Assembly: GCA_024138025.1 (NCBI GenBank)
Contig: JAMXBD010000635.1
Span: forward strand, 1 to 64,000
Reading direction: 5' to 3'
DNA: 64,000 nt
DNA from: Combretum micranthum
Taxonomy: Eukaryota; Streptophyta; Magnoliopsida; Myrtales; Combretaceae
Shown: positions 1-12,400 of the stretch, piece by piece
Numbering within the stretch: the stretch's first letter is position 1
Layout of the letters: every line of letters begins with the position of its first letter
Program-made: the position numbers and the translations under genes
Notes under the pieces: generated by a model
The model's input: only the letters and a program-made list of their open reading frames with translations
Told to the model about the DNA's origin: nothing
Database searches by the model: none

Positions 1-630
1 ATTAGAGGATACACTTTACTTTAATTCCTCAAATTGATTTGTATTAACATCTTGTGAGATTGAGAGTTACAAGTGGCTCAGTAGATTGATTAAAGCTTGT
101 GGAAGCTAGGAGGATCAAGCTGAGTGCATTTGTAGCCAAGTGCTTTGGCAAAAGATAAATTGTAACTTGTTGTTTTTGGATAGTGGAACATACGAAAAGA
201 CAACCAGATCCCCGGCTTGGTGCTGGCTGGAAGAGAGGATGACGCGCAAGGCGGAACCTCTATAAATTGCTTTACACTCTTCTAAACTCATCTCTTTAAT
301 TTTCGTGCATAATTGTTTGTTATATGTGATATAACTTGAATGCATAAACTATTTCAGAGAGGAGTGTTGATCATAGCTCAGAAACTAAATCAGGAACTAA
401 CATCTGGGAGTTTTTTTGTTATAAACTTCACGAGTTTAGATATTTTTGTTCTCTTTCAGATTTCAACTAACGAAATTGTTTATTGATTTTGTCTTCTTCT
501 CAATGTGAAAATAAAAGCCATTTTAATCATTTAATCAAGTTTGTGAATTTGGAAAAGAATTTCAAAAAGTTTACATTTACATAGTATAACCAATTCACCC
601 CCCCCCTCTTGATTATACTTGGGACCAACA
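1..630 (+). repeat. 3' part of a Copia-type LTR (left edge outside window)
   Basis: The stretch ends with a C-rich tract (about 597-607), a CTCTTG box and GGGACCAACA at 621-630. This is the usual 3' end of a class of plant Copia LTRs (established knowledge). No coding sequence is visible. No good tRNA primer-binding site follows: the nearest TTGGTAT lies about 20 nt downstream and diverges. It is therefore probably a solo or truncated LTR on +. The left boundary and target duplication cannot be tested in this window. Confidence 0.5.
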
Positions 631-1654
631 ATAGTAATTCTGCCTTATGTGTTGGTATACTATCTTCTAACTCCACGTTGTAGACCTAGTTATTTTTACT
701 GGTTTGTTTCCAGTTTCAATCAAATAAATTAAGAAATACAAAGTAGTCTTGTATCCTCTATAATTTTAATAACTCTCACAGCCTATCTAAGCTTCTACCC
801 AAGTTCACCACGATCCTTGGGTTTTCTTTGTCACTTCTCTTTACTATACACAACATATATGAGTGAAAATTTCTCAAATATAGAGGAATACAATTCAAAA
901 AAAATCCACGTTTTTAGTAAAAAAGTAAATAAAAGTTTTACAACTTCTGGAAGTGAATATGAGTATGCAGTATGTTTTCTTTTATATTGGAGTTACTTAA
1001 ATCAATGCTCAATGCTTTCTCACAAAAGTTGCAACCTTTAGCAGAACTTTCTCAATATAAGGTTTGTATCTTTGTCTTCATCGAGCCTTCAATTTATAAA
1101 TCTTCACGTAAAATATTTTTCATGTAATTTAGGTAGGAAATATCCTTCCGCTCCTGGCTTCATCTTCTTGATGATTTTTCAGCATAATTTATTTAAATTC
1201 TTCCTTTATTTAGTTGCTAAAAGACGTTGAAGATGAGAAATAAAATAGTCTACGTGTCCTTGAAGATTTTCGACTTAAAACTTTCAAAGTGAGCAAGATA
1301 GAGTAGATATAATTTTGAATTCCTTTTTGAATTTCAAAGATATCTTTCCAATTGTGAGATTCCTTTGATCTTATGCAATCTTCTTTAATATTTTTGGTTA
1401 TTCAGCCTTAGTTCATCTTCTTAAAACTGTTGTACCACATTTCTTATAAGCAAGTCATATTATTTATCTGAATTATCATACCAAACCTTCTATATATAGC
1501 ATACATTTTTATTCACACTAAAAATACTTTGTAATATTAGTAAAATTATTTAATATCCCCGTTGCATCAAAAACCAACTTTTAGTGTAATGATTGGATAT
1601 ATAATGCCCAATTATATCCAATCCATAAAGTTAGGTCTTCAACATGGTTTGTTG
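631..1654. other. AT-rich spacer, nothing recognised
   Basis: No long reading frame with family resemblance, no tRNA-like fold and no clear terminal repeats were seen. The 74-codon frame at 817-1041 is low-complexity and has no recognisable motif. Confidence 0.5.
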
Positions 1655-3409
1655 CTCTAAAATTCAAAAATTAGATTTTATCACTTTTGAGGCCTAGAAC
1701 ACCTAAATTTCCATCAAAATCACTTTAATACTCTAGTATGAATACACGCACAAGTAGAAAGAAAATTGTGAGATGGTGACCTGGGATACTGAAAATCCAT
1801 GGACTATAGTCCAATGAAATCTATCAATTTTAGCAAAATTGGATTTACGCACTTTGATGCCTTAAACCCCACTTTTCCCTAAAAAATCACCTTATGGCTC
1901 TTGTACATCGTCTTATAAAGAAGAAAACACATTTTTAGCCAATGACCTGAAACATTCAAAATGGGGTACATTGCATCAAATGGTCACAACGTTTGTGGAG
2001 TAAATTTATTTTAGGCCACAATGTTTCGAAAAGTTCTCTTTGAGATTTTGTAGTATTTCTCTTATTGATGCATGTCAATGGGGCCTTAAAGAATAGTTTC
2101 TCAAGTTTTAATTAAATATTTTCTATTAACATGTGCTAATAGTGACTCAATTTACCCACTTCTCTAAATGTCGTGACCTAGATACTTACCCATAAATATT
2201 ATGACCGAAAATGAACTTACTTAGTAAACTTTGTGACCTCTTTTGAATTTTTTAAAATATTATGACCTAAAATTAACTTAGCCCGAAATGTTATAACCTT
2301 CTAGTGTAATTTACTCATTCAAATACATAGACTATAGTCATCAAAATCAACCATCTTTTTTTTTTTGCAAAAAACACACTCATGCACTTTTGATGCCTAG
2401 AATGCCCAATGTTCACCAAAACCACTTTAAAGCACTTGCATGGATGTCCTCTAAATAAAAAAAAAAAGGGATTTTGAACCAGTGACCCAGCAAATCCATG
2501 GACTATAGTCCATAGAAATCGACCATTTTAACAAAAATTATATTTTCTCACTTTTGAGGTTAAGATGCCTAGTTTTCTACCAATATCACTTTATGTCACT
2601 TCCACAAATGCTTTCAAAAGTGAAAAGTGGATTTTAAGCCAGTGACCTGAGGAGCTGAAAATCCATGAAGTAGTCCACTTAAATAGGATATTTTTAGCAA
2701 AATTGAATTTATGCACTTTTGCGGCCTAGAACACCCATTCTCCAACAAAATCACTTTATGACACTCATATAAATGTCCTGTCAAACCATTAAAATCGGTA
2801 TTTTTAGTAAAAGTTGATTATTGCAATTTTATGGCTAAAATGCCCAATTTTAAGCTAAAATCACTTTATATAACTTGTACAGATGTACTCTCGAATAAAA
2901 AATGGATTTTGATCTCGTGACCTAGGAAGCTTAACATCCATGGAATATAGTTGATCGAAATCAGCTTTTTTTTTATTGAAACTTGCATTTGTGCATTTTT
3001 GAGACTTATAATGCTCAAATTTCCCCCCATAATCACTTTATGGCATTCTTACAAACATCCTTTGAAGAAAAAGAGGGATTTTGAGCCAATTGCTTGAGAA
3101 GGTCAAAATCCATAGATTGCTATGCTGTTGAGGTCCAGAATGCCCAATTTTCCATAAAAATCATTTTATTGCACTTGTATGAATGATTACTCAAGAAAAA
3201 AATGAATTTCAGACCAAAGACTTAGGAAACTAAAAATCTATGGACTATAAACCATTGAAATCAACAATCTTGAACAAAAATTAGATGGTTGTACTTTTGA
3301 GGCTTATAACCCCTAATTTCCTATCAAAACCACTTCATTGTACTTGCACAATGTCCATTAAAAAAATGGTTTTAAGTGTTAACCCAGGAAGCTCAAAATA
3401 CATAGACTT
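1655..3409 (-). repeat. satellite-like tandem array, reverse-oriented half
   Basis: Degenerate head-to-tail copies of a unit of about 165-170 bp. Read on +, each copy carries AAAATCCATGGACTATAG, then a CCATTTT-AGCAAAA box, CACTTTTGAGGCCTAGAA, a run near AATCACTTTATG and a GGATTTTGAGCCAGTGACC box. The reverse complement of this order is the order of boxes in the adjoining 3410-8895 block, so the two blocks are the same repeat in opposite orientation. Copies are clear near 1655-1960, 2330-2500, 2500-2690, 2690-2850, 2850-3100, 3100-3260 and 3260-3409. The block is interrupted by a MITE at 1963-2316. Confidence 0.85.
1963..2316. mobile_element. MULE-like MITE inside the array
   Basis: A 354 bp insertion interrupting a repeat copy. 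The ends are imperfect inverted repeats: GGGGTACATTGCA on the left, and the right end reads GAGTAAATTACA in reverse complement. Flanks are ATTCAAAAT (1954-1962) and ATTCAAATA (2317-2325), consistent with a 9 bp target duplication of the Mutator-like type. The interior holds repeated GTGACC/TTATGACC-like boxes and no coding capacity. The MULE assignment is inferred from duplication length and terminal sequence. Confidence 0.65.
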
Positions 3410-5183
3410 TGCATGCTCTAAGCGTTACAAGGCAACAAATGAAATATTTGTTGAAAATAACCCATTTCGAGGGATTATAGGCCATGAATTTTAAGCTTTT
3501 GAGGTTAGCTTATTAGAATCCCTATTTTTCTTAAAAGCACATTTGTACAAATGCCATTAAGTGATTTTGGTAGAAATTGCGTGCTCTAAGCGTTAAAAAG
3601 TCAACGAATGTAGTTTTTATTAATATCTAATTTCAGTAAACTATAGATAATGGATTTTGAGCTTTAATGTTCACCCTGTTGAAATCCCTATTTGTCTTAA
3701 TAAGACATTCATATAGGTTTCATTTAATGACTTTGGTGTCAATTGCGCTCTTTAAGCCCCGAAAGCCAACAATACCAACTTTTATTGAAAATGGCCAATT
3801 TTGGTGGAGCATAAACCATGGATTTTGATCTTTTGGAATCATTCGGTTTAAATAACAATTTTTTCTTGAGAGTACATCTAAACATGAGTTAGTAAGTTAT
3901 TTTGGTGGAAAATTGCATGCTCTTGGCATCAAAAAGTTAATAAATCTATTTTTTGTTGAAAATTACCAATTTCATAGAGTGCCATGGATTTCGAACTTCT
4001 AGAGTCACCTAGTTAAAATCCTTATTTTTCTTAAGAATTGTACAGCTATCATTTAGTGATTTTAGTGTAAAATTGCACCCTCTAAGCCTTAAAAGACAAC
4101 AAACCTTATTTTTACTAAAAATAACTCATTTTAGCAAACTATAGGCCTTGGGTTTTAAGCTTTCACTGTCATTAGGTTAAAATCCCTATTTTTCTTGAGA
4201 AAAGATAGGTATAAGTGTCATTAAGTAATTTTGCTAAAAAATTGTGTGCTTCAAGAGTAAAAAGGTAACAAACCTAGTTTTTCTAAAAACAGTCGATCTC
4301 AATGGATTATAATTAATGGATTTTTAGCTTTTGAGGTCACTTAGTTAAAATCTCTATTTTTCTTAATAAGACATTTGCATAGGTTTCATTGAGTGATATT
4401 GGTACAAATTGTGCACTCTAAGCAAAAATGCCACCAATCCAATTTTTGCGAAAAATGGTCGATTTCAGTAAACATAGGCCATAGATTTCGAGCTTCCAGG
4501 TCACTCGATTAAAATAATTTTTTTTTAGAGAGCACATTCATAAGGCTATCACTAAGTGATTTTGGTAAAACCTTGTGCATTCTTAGCATCAAAAGGTTAA
4601 TAAATCTAGTTTTTGCTAAAAATGACATATTTCAATAGACTATAGACCATAGATTTTGAGCTTCTAGGGTTCACCTAGTTAAAATCCCTATTTTTCTTAA
4701 GAGACATATGTACAAGGGTCAGTGGAAACTAGCATGCTTTAAGTATAAAAAACGTAACAAACCTAGTTTCTACTGAAAATGGCCGATTTTTGTGGAATTT
4801 ATTGAATGGATTTTGAGCTTTTAAGTTAAACTGATTAAAATCCCTGTTTTTCTTAATAAGACACCTGTACAATTTCCATTAATTTATATTTGTGTAAATT
4901 GCATGATCCAATTCTTAAAAGGTAACAAATCTAATCTTTTGCTGAAAATCGACAATTTTGGTGGACATTCATACAAATGCCTTTAAATTTACTTGGTGCA
5001 AAAATTCTTCACTCTTGGCATGCAAAATCAACAAATCTAGTTTTTACTTAAAAAATGGCTAATTTCGGTGGAGTTTAGGCCATGGATTTTAATCTTCTAG
5101 GGGTTACTTAGTTATAATCCTTATTTTTCTTAAGAGCACATTCATGCAAGTGTCATTAAGTGATTTTGATGGAAAATAGCATT

Positions 5184-5740
5184 AAAGCTGAGCAAACAGG
5201 CCGGACGAGCCAGGTTGAGTTAGCCCGTGAGTTAAACAGGCCAAACCATTTTGGCCCTCTTTTTAAATGGGCCAAAATTTCTATGCTTGGGCCTGGCCCA
5301 TGGGCTAAGCAGGTCACCTCACGAGCAAAATGAAATTTTTTTTTTTTTTATGTTTTTTATGTAAAAATTAGAATATATTAATTTTGTTACTATTTTGATT
5401 ACTTATATATAAAAACAATTTTTTTAAATGATTTATCAGATATCATATTAAGTTTAAATCAATAAATATATACTTAAAAAATGTTATAATTCTTGTGATG
5501 CATGTATCAATTTATTTTCTTCCATAATATATCATAAATAATCACTAATATGTTATTATATTATTTTTATTCTTAAACTTTTCCTCTCTTTTTTTTCCCT
5601 TAACTCTTGGCCCACGGGCCAACCTGACCCATCATGGACCAGCCACGAGCTAAATAGGTCAGGCCAATTTGGCTTAAATTTAAACAGGCCAAAAAAAAAA
5701 AGGCCTCATCCTACTTTTTTAAGCAAGTAAACAAACCAGT
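5184..5740. mobile_element. degraded hAT-like MITE inside the array
   Basis: About 556 bp interrupting a forward repeat copy. GC-richer ends contain repeated AACAGGCC, GGCCCATGGGC and GGCCCACGGGCC boxes arranged roughly as inverted repeats, around a very AT-rich core (5335-5600). This composition matches a common plant MITE type with a TAG.GCTG...AAAC.GGCC terminus, commonly placed with hAT (established knowledge, approximate). Terminal repeats and target duplication are too eroded to define exactly. No coding sequence. Confidence 0.5.
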
Positions 5741-7306
5741 GTAAAAAAAAGCAACAAACCTAGTTTTTGTTGAGAATGGCCAATTTTTATAGAACATATT
5801 GAATGGATTTTTAGCTTCTAAGGTAACCTCGTTGAAATCCCTATTTTTCTTAATAAGACGTTCATACAGGTGTCATTAAGTAATATTTATGTAAATTGTG
5901 CGCTCTAAGCCCTGAGAGGCAACGAATCCAATTTTTGTTGAAAATCATCAATTTAGGTGGAGATTCATACAAGTGCCATTAAATTTATTTGGTGCAAAAT
6001 CATGCACTTTTGGCATGAAAAAGTCAAAAAATATGCTTTTTTTTTTTTTTTTACTGAAAATGGTTATTTCTTTGGAATATAGGCCATGGATTTTGAACTT
6101 ATGGAGTTACCCTTAAAATCCCTTTTTTTAGAGGATATTCATGTAAGTGTCAATAAGTGATTTTGGTGTAAAACCGCATGCTTTAGGCCTTGAAAGGCAA
6201 CAAATTCTTTTTTTTTATTGTTGAAAATAATCGATTTTTTTAGACTATAGTCCATGGATTTTAAGAATCCAAGGTCATTTGGTTAAAATCCCTATTTTTC
6301 TTGAGAAGATGTCCGTATAAGTTTCGTTAAGTGATTTTGGATGAAAATTGCATCCTTACGACCTTAAAAAGTGATGAAATTTGAATTTTTTTCCCCCCTA
6401 AAAGTAGCAGATCTTGATGGACTAGTCCATGGATTTTGATATTCCAAGGTCTCTCGGTTAAAATATCTATTTAACTTTAGAGGACATCCGTAATGATGTC
6501 AGGTAGTAATTTTGGTGGAAAATTACGTACTCTAGGCCTCAAAAAGTCAACCAATCCAATATTTTTCTAATTAGTTGATTTCGGCATACCATAGGCCAAT
6601 GTATTTTAAGATTTTAGGCCACCCGATTAAAATCCCTATTATTCTTGAGTAGACTTTTTGTATTGGTGCAATTAAATGATTTTAGTGGAAAATTGGATGC
6701 TCTAAGCCTCAATAAGTCAACCAATCTATTTTTGCTAAAAATGGTTTATTTTGATGGACGATAGGCCATGATTTTTGTGCTTTTGGGTGCACTAAATTCA
6801 AATCCATATTTTTTTTCTTAGTAGGACATCTGTACAAATATCATTAAATGATTTTCGTGGAAAATTGCTCATTTTAGATCTAAAAAAGTCAATATAACCA
6901 AGTTGTTGAAAATTGTCGATTTTGATGGACTATTGGCCATGGATTTTAAGATTCCACAATTACTATGTTTGTATCCCTATTTTTCTTCAGGACATCCATA
7001 CAAGTTTCTAAAATGATTTTGGCGGAAAATTATGTGTTCTAGGCCTCAAAAAATCAATCAATCTAATCTTTCCTTAAATGGATGATTTCAGTGGACTATA
7101 AACTATGGATTTTAAGTTTCCGGGGTCACCTAACTAAAATCCTTATTTTTCTTAAAGGACATATGGTGTCATTAAGGCATTTTGGTGAAAAATTGCTTGC
7201 CCTAGGCCTCAAAATGTCAATCTTTCCTTAAATGCACATTCGTACATGTGTCATTAAGTGATTTTGATGAAAATTACATGCTTTAGGCCTCAAAAAGTAA
7301 AGCAAT

Positions 7307-7390
7307 CCCCTTTTTTTTTTTTTTTTTGTGTGGAGGGAAAGGGGGGGAAGGGGTGTAGGCAGGGGGGGGTGGGGTGTGTGTGGGGGTTAA
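7307..7390 (+). repeat. poly-T then G-rich tract (G-quadruplex-prone)
   Basis: A T run at about 7310-7327 is followed by clustered runs of 3-8 G over about 60 bp, inside a satellite-like copy. The open frame across it (7258-7449) is low-complexity and not a gene. Confidence 0.7.
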
Positions 7391-8895
7391 AATGGATGGT
7401 TTCAATAGACCATAGGCTAGATTTTGAGTTTCCAGGATCACCATGTTAAAATCCTTGCTTTTCTTGAGAGTATATCCACACAGGTACCATTAAGCGATTT
7501 TGTTGGATAATTGCGCATTTGATACCTCAAAAAGTTAACCTACCTAATTTTTACTAAGTAAAGCTTATTTTGGTAGACTATTGAATCCATATTTTTCTTG
7601 GGAGGACATCCATACCAGTGCAATTACATGATTTTGATAGAAAATTATGCCCTCTAAAACACAAAAAGTCAACCAATCCTCTATTTTTATTTTTATTTTT
7701 CACTAAAATGGCATATTTAGATGGATTAATGTTATGGATTTTGAGTTTTTGAGATCACTTGGTTAAAATTCTTCTTTGTCTTGATAGGATATTAGTATAG
7801 GTGTGATTAAGTTATTTTACTAGAAAATTGTGTACTTTAGGCTTCAAAATGTCAATCAATCCAATTTTTGCTGAAAATGATCTATTTTAGTGGATTATAA
7901 GCCATGAATTTTGGACTCGCGATGTCACTTGATTAAAATCTCTATTTTTCTTGAAAGGACATTCACACAAGTGCGATTAAGTGATTTAGATGGAAAATTC
8001 CGCATTTTAAGTCTCAAAAAGACTATAATCTAATTTTTGCTTTAAATAGTTGATATTAGTGGGTTGGCCATGGTTTTTGAGTTTTCCGGGTCATTAGGTT
8101 AAATTTCCTATTTTTCTTGTCAAGAAATATATTCATGTGACATTAAGTAATTTTGGTTGAAAATTGCACGCTTTATGCCTTAAAAAGTCAATCAATGCAA
8201 TTTTTACTAAAACTAGCCAATATACGTGAAATATAGGCCATGAGTATGGATTTTATGCTATGGCCTATGGGGTTAGCTGGTCTAAATCCCTATTGTTCTT
8301 TAGAGAACATCCATATAGGTCATATCAAGTGATTTTAGTAGAAAACTAGATGATCTAGGTTTCAAAAAGTCAACTAATCTAATTTTTGTTAAAAAAGTCA
8401 CCTTTTGAGGTCACCTAAGTTAAAATCCATATATTTCGTAAGAGGACATCCATACAAGAGTTATTAAGTGACTTTAGAGGAAAATTACGTGCTCTAGGTT
8501 CAAGAAAGTCAACCAATCTGATTTTTGTTAAAAAGGATGATTTCAATGTGAACTATGAGTCATGGATTTTGAATTTACAATGTCACCCGGATAAAATCAC
8601 TCTTTTTTTCTAGAGAACATTCAAAAAAGCATCATTTAAGTGATTTTTGTAGAAAACTATGTTTTATACCTTAAAAAGTCAACTGATCAAATTTTTGCTA
8701 AAAATGACTAATTTTGCTGGACTAATAGATTTTGAGCTTCCAATGTTAATCAATTAAAATCCCCAATTTTCCTGATAGGACATTTATATAGGTGTCACTA
8801 AATAATTCTAGTGGATAATTCCATGATCTAGGTCATAAAAAAATCACCAATCCAATTTTTGTTGAAAATAGCTTATTCCGATGGACTATAGAAGA

Positions 8896-9159
8896 TAGTT
8901 TCTAGCTGTCCAAGCGGACTGAAGAAGACCCTGTCTTGGTTGAGTCGGATAAACTTTAACTAAGTAAGGCGGCTAGCTAATCCACGGAAAGTCAGAAGGA
9001 GGGTCGTAAAGAAGAAAAGGGAAAATTTTTATGTAATTGAGAAAATAAAGAATAAAGGGAAAATATATATGAAGGATTATTTTGGATTAAAATAATTATG
9101 TAAATTTAATTAAAAATGGAGAGGAAGAAAAAAGGAAAAAAAAAAAAAAAAAAAAACCA
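8896..9159. other. spacer between array and COPB, with A-rich tract
   Basis: Array resemblance stops after the GGACTATAG box near 8880-8890. Unrelated sequence follows, then purine-rich DNA and an A run at about 9139-9158. On the minus strand this is a T run just beyond the COPB 3' end. No gene seen. Confidence 0.5.
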
Positions 9160-9443
9160 ACTTTTATACAAGTATAAAACTCACCTGGTAAAAGTAAGCG
9201 GGACATTTTACGGGGTTTTCTTAAATATAAATGACACTACAGCAGGAGAAAAAACCAAAATTATTTCAACAAATCACAACATACATGAAGTGCATATAAT
9301 AGATCTACAACTGCAATGCGTATTGTTTCTCAATGTATAATCATTCATTAGGCCGAACTTCAAAATCGGAGTTCAGAATAGAACTACAGCAAAATCATTG
9401 TTCAACAGACAAAATAAAAGGCATCAAAAAAACAATTATATAA
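9160..9443 (-). other. probable 3' UTR of COPB
   Basis: Directly downstream of the COPB stop codon (TGA, 9444-9446) on the minus strand and of non-repeat composition up to the T-rich tract. The polyadenylation point cannot be fixed from sequence alone. Confidence 0.4.
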
Positions 9444-12400
9444 TCATATGCCACCCTTCTGCTTCAGGGTAATCTTGTCTCCAAGGCTGAGAGCAATCCC
9501 TTGAGTTTTACTTCTAATCCTGATGTATCCACTGAGTTTCCCATCCACTTGTTTTTCAATACTTACATTCACCAAGGCATCTTCGCCAAAGATACTTTTT
9601 GCATAAAGATTGGCAGCAAGAAACCCACACTCCCCTTCCAGTGCCGAGCTGATAAGAGGAACAAAGCAATTACACAAATAAGAAGATTTTCGGCAGGAAA
9701 ACAGATATCAAACAGCTAGTAAGGAAACATCTGAAGAAACTAGCACAGATTAAAAGCAACCATAAGCATTTGAACAATGCTGCTGTGGTAGTTCAAACTT
9801 TCCCATGCGGCTCCAAAAAGTCACAGAAATACTGATTTTATTATCTGTAACCAGAATGATGCATGAGATTCCAATTCAAGCTGGTAGAACCATAAAGACC
9901 TCGCAATTTTGAAAACCATGCCTCCATGGAATATAAGAAAATATTGAGCTCCAAATCATGCCACAAGCTCACATTGACTCATCAATTTAGAATCCAATTC
10001 AGGATTTTCCTTGAGAGCTAAATGATATAATTCATTCCACTAAAGATGGTCCTTTCCCACATAAATCCTATTTAACAAGGGAAAGTAGAAACTACTCAGC
10101 ATTATAATTATTTTTGTTCCAGTGCTCCTTCCCACTTCTCTATCTTTCTTCTTACTTCAGTTAATTACATCCAGCGAATACTTCTTTCCTGTCTACTCCA
10201 TCTTCTATCTTTGAATCCAGCAATACTTAGTTTTCAACTTTATTATTCTATTCCCCAAGCATTATTTCAAATTCATTTCCATTGCTACTTCATCTCTTAG
10301 ATCTATAACTTAGATTTAACAAAGAATGGTGGCGTGCATAAATGTAATACATACACTGGAGTCAGGCACTTCATATTAGTAGTGATGATGTGATTCAAAA
10401 ATTCCTTCTCCTCTTGGATCAGAGTATTTACAGCAACCTGAAATAAAACAAAGACATTAGCAAAAAAGCACTCAGGAAAATTGCATTCAAGAAAGTTGAA
10501 TGTTGTACTTAAACAATATTTTACTCCACAAAACATACAAAAAATAAGAAACAGTTGCTGTACCTTGTTTTCCCACTCAAATTCTGCCCACATTGTTCGG
10601 AATGCAACATCAGCACAGGAAGCAGGAGAAATGTAGTCCATTATGTCAATATGGATGTCGTTAAGGACAACAACAGTTCTTTCAAGAGCATTGGTAGAAG
10701 CCTCATACACAATGTTTCCAAATATTACACCAGTTTCTGTGGAAGAGACTTTGATATTTGCTCTTATCTGCTTGCTAGATTCAGGGGCAAGTGTATAGTT
10801 CTGTGGGCGCTCCACAAGTTTTAGATCACCCATGGTGGCCAACTCCAAGCACAAATTCTGTAGGGTATACTTTGTACGGTTGATGACCGTAACATCTAGC
10901 ATGATATCATAGTGATGAACTGTTACATAAGCTTCAGCATAGACAGGATCGCTAAATCCAGTTAGCTGAAGAATGCGATTCAGCTTATTGGCATCATCCG
11001 CATCCTTCATGAATTCCCCAGTCGCACGCTTGAGATCATCCTGGACCTCATCTTCCAACTCAAGCTGGCTCATACCCTGCAGTAAAAACACACAACATAA
11101 GAAATAAAAACCATATTACAATTAAGCACCATATGATATGAACCTCAATACTCAATTCCCAGCAATAAATGATAAGCCAGATGGGCTAAACTTGCCTTTC
11201 GGCTCTTGAGATGGTAGAAATCAATGAGATCATCGGGCTGAGTGTGAGAAACCTGAGCCTTGGCCTTGATCTCCTCAGTCTCACGGAGCTGCTTTTCTTG
11301 GAGCATTTTGACAAAGCTCTGTCTGCAAGACTGCAACCATATCTTCCTCATCTCAAAATCATCACCACCAGTGTTAGCAAGAAGTCTAATGCAGAGGACA
11401 ATCCTGTCATGAGAGTCACTGTCAATGGGCTGGGGAAGAGCTGGGGACTGGCCAAGCTGAAGCATAGAGACCATGATGAGGAGAGCCTGCACAGTTGCTC
11501 TGTTCACCTCCACTTTGGAGGACTGAACCTCTTCCTGTCTTAAAACCAGCTTTGCCAGAGTGCAGGCTACGACAGCCCCGAGGAAGAAATCACCTGAGAG
11601 AATCAAGGACCTCAGATTCCCAACTGAGGTCAGCGAACCCTGGACAAGAGTTGGAGGGGACATGGCGGTTTCCAATGCAGCACTCTGGGTGGCGTAAGTT
11701 CCATCAGCAAGGATGGCAGGCCTTCGAGATGAGGCCACAACAGCAGCACTTGCAGCAGCTGCTGCAGGCTGAGAGTTCTTCGAGGAGGCATCCTGTGCCT
11801 CACTATCCTCAGGAACTGGTGTATAGAATGGGAGGTCTCCAAGGCACTGCTTGATGGTTGCAATCCCACTCTCAACCTCTGACAGGGACAGACAGTATTC
11901 TCCTATGATCCAAAGAGCACCAGAGCAGACCCGAGCAGCACGGATCTGATAGAAAGTGTCCAGAAGCCTGCTGATAATGGATACCCTCAGTTTCGGATTG
12001 GTCTCGATTATCTCTCTAACAAAGACCACCACATCTATGGCAGAAGCTACATTGGTATCACCAAGGAAGTCCATAAGGAGGTGCACCACAGTGGATGCCA
12101 CCTCGGGGAACTTGATCGCGCAAGAATGTATAGCCTGCACGAGCATCTGCCTATACTCCCCATTCTTCTCTAGCTCCCCAGTCTGCGTCTTAACAACCTC
12201 CTTCTTCAACGTCATAACCACCTGGTCTACATTCCTAGGAGTGATCAAATCAAGGGCAATATCTAGTGTCTTCCTACGAATATCAAGATTCGGACTAGAG
12301 AGAGCCCTAAGCACATCCATGACCATCTCCACCATGACATCCCGGTGGGAGGATTTAAGTTCATTGAGACGATCGAGCACGATGAGCTTCACATTATTAT

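Larger units (their letters stand above)
3410..8895 (+). repeat. satellite-like tandem array, forward-oriented half
   Basis: About 30 degenerate copies of the same unit of about 165-170 bp. The marker CCATGGATTTTGAGCTT (and variants) recurs near 3480, 3648, 3818, 3981, 4142, 4311, 4475, 4648 and 4801, then in the 5.8-8.9 kb part near 6085, 6250, 6428, 6597, 6766, 6932 and 7102. Other boxes in each copy are TTAAAATCCCTATTTTTCTT, ACATCCATACAAGTG, CATTAAGTGATTTTGGTGG, CTCTAGGCCTCAAAAAGTCAA and GGACTATAGGCCATGG. Copies differ by many substitutions and indels, so the array is old. Unit length is in the range typical of plant satellites, but degeneracy and position beside a gene do not suggest an active centromere. 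The frames inside it are not genes. Confidence 0.88.

Noticed and set aside
640..665. TTGGTAT as a primer-binding site after the LTR at 630
   Set aside because: It is 20 nt away from the LTR end and fails after seven bases.
3285..3494. Frame in the satellite-like array
   Set aside because: It spans the orientation switch of a repeat and has no protein resemblance.
7258..7449. Lys/Gly-rich frame
   Set aside because: It arises from the poly-T and G-run tract.
1655..8895. CRISPR-like or bacterial repeat array
   Set aside because: Units are adjacent and diverged without unique spacers, and the context is plant nuclear DNA.
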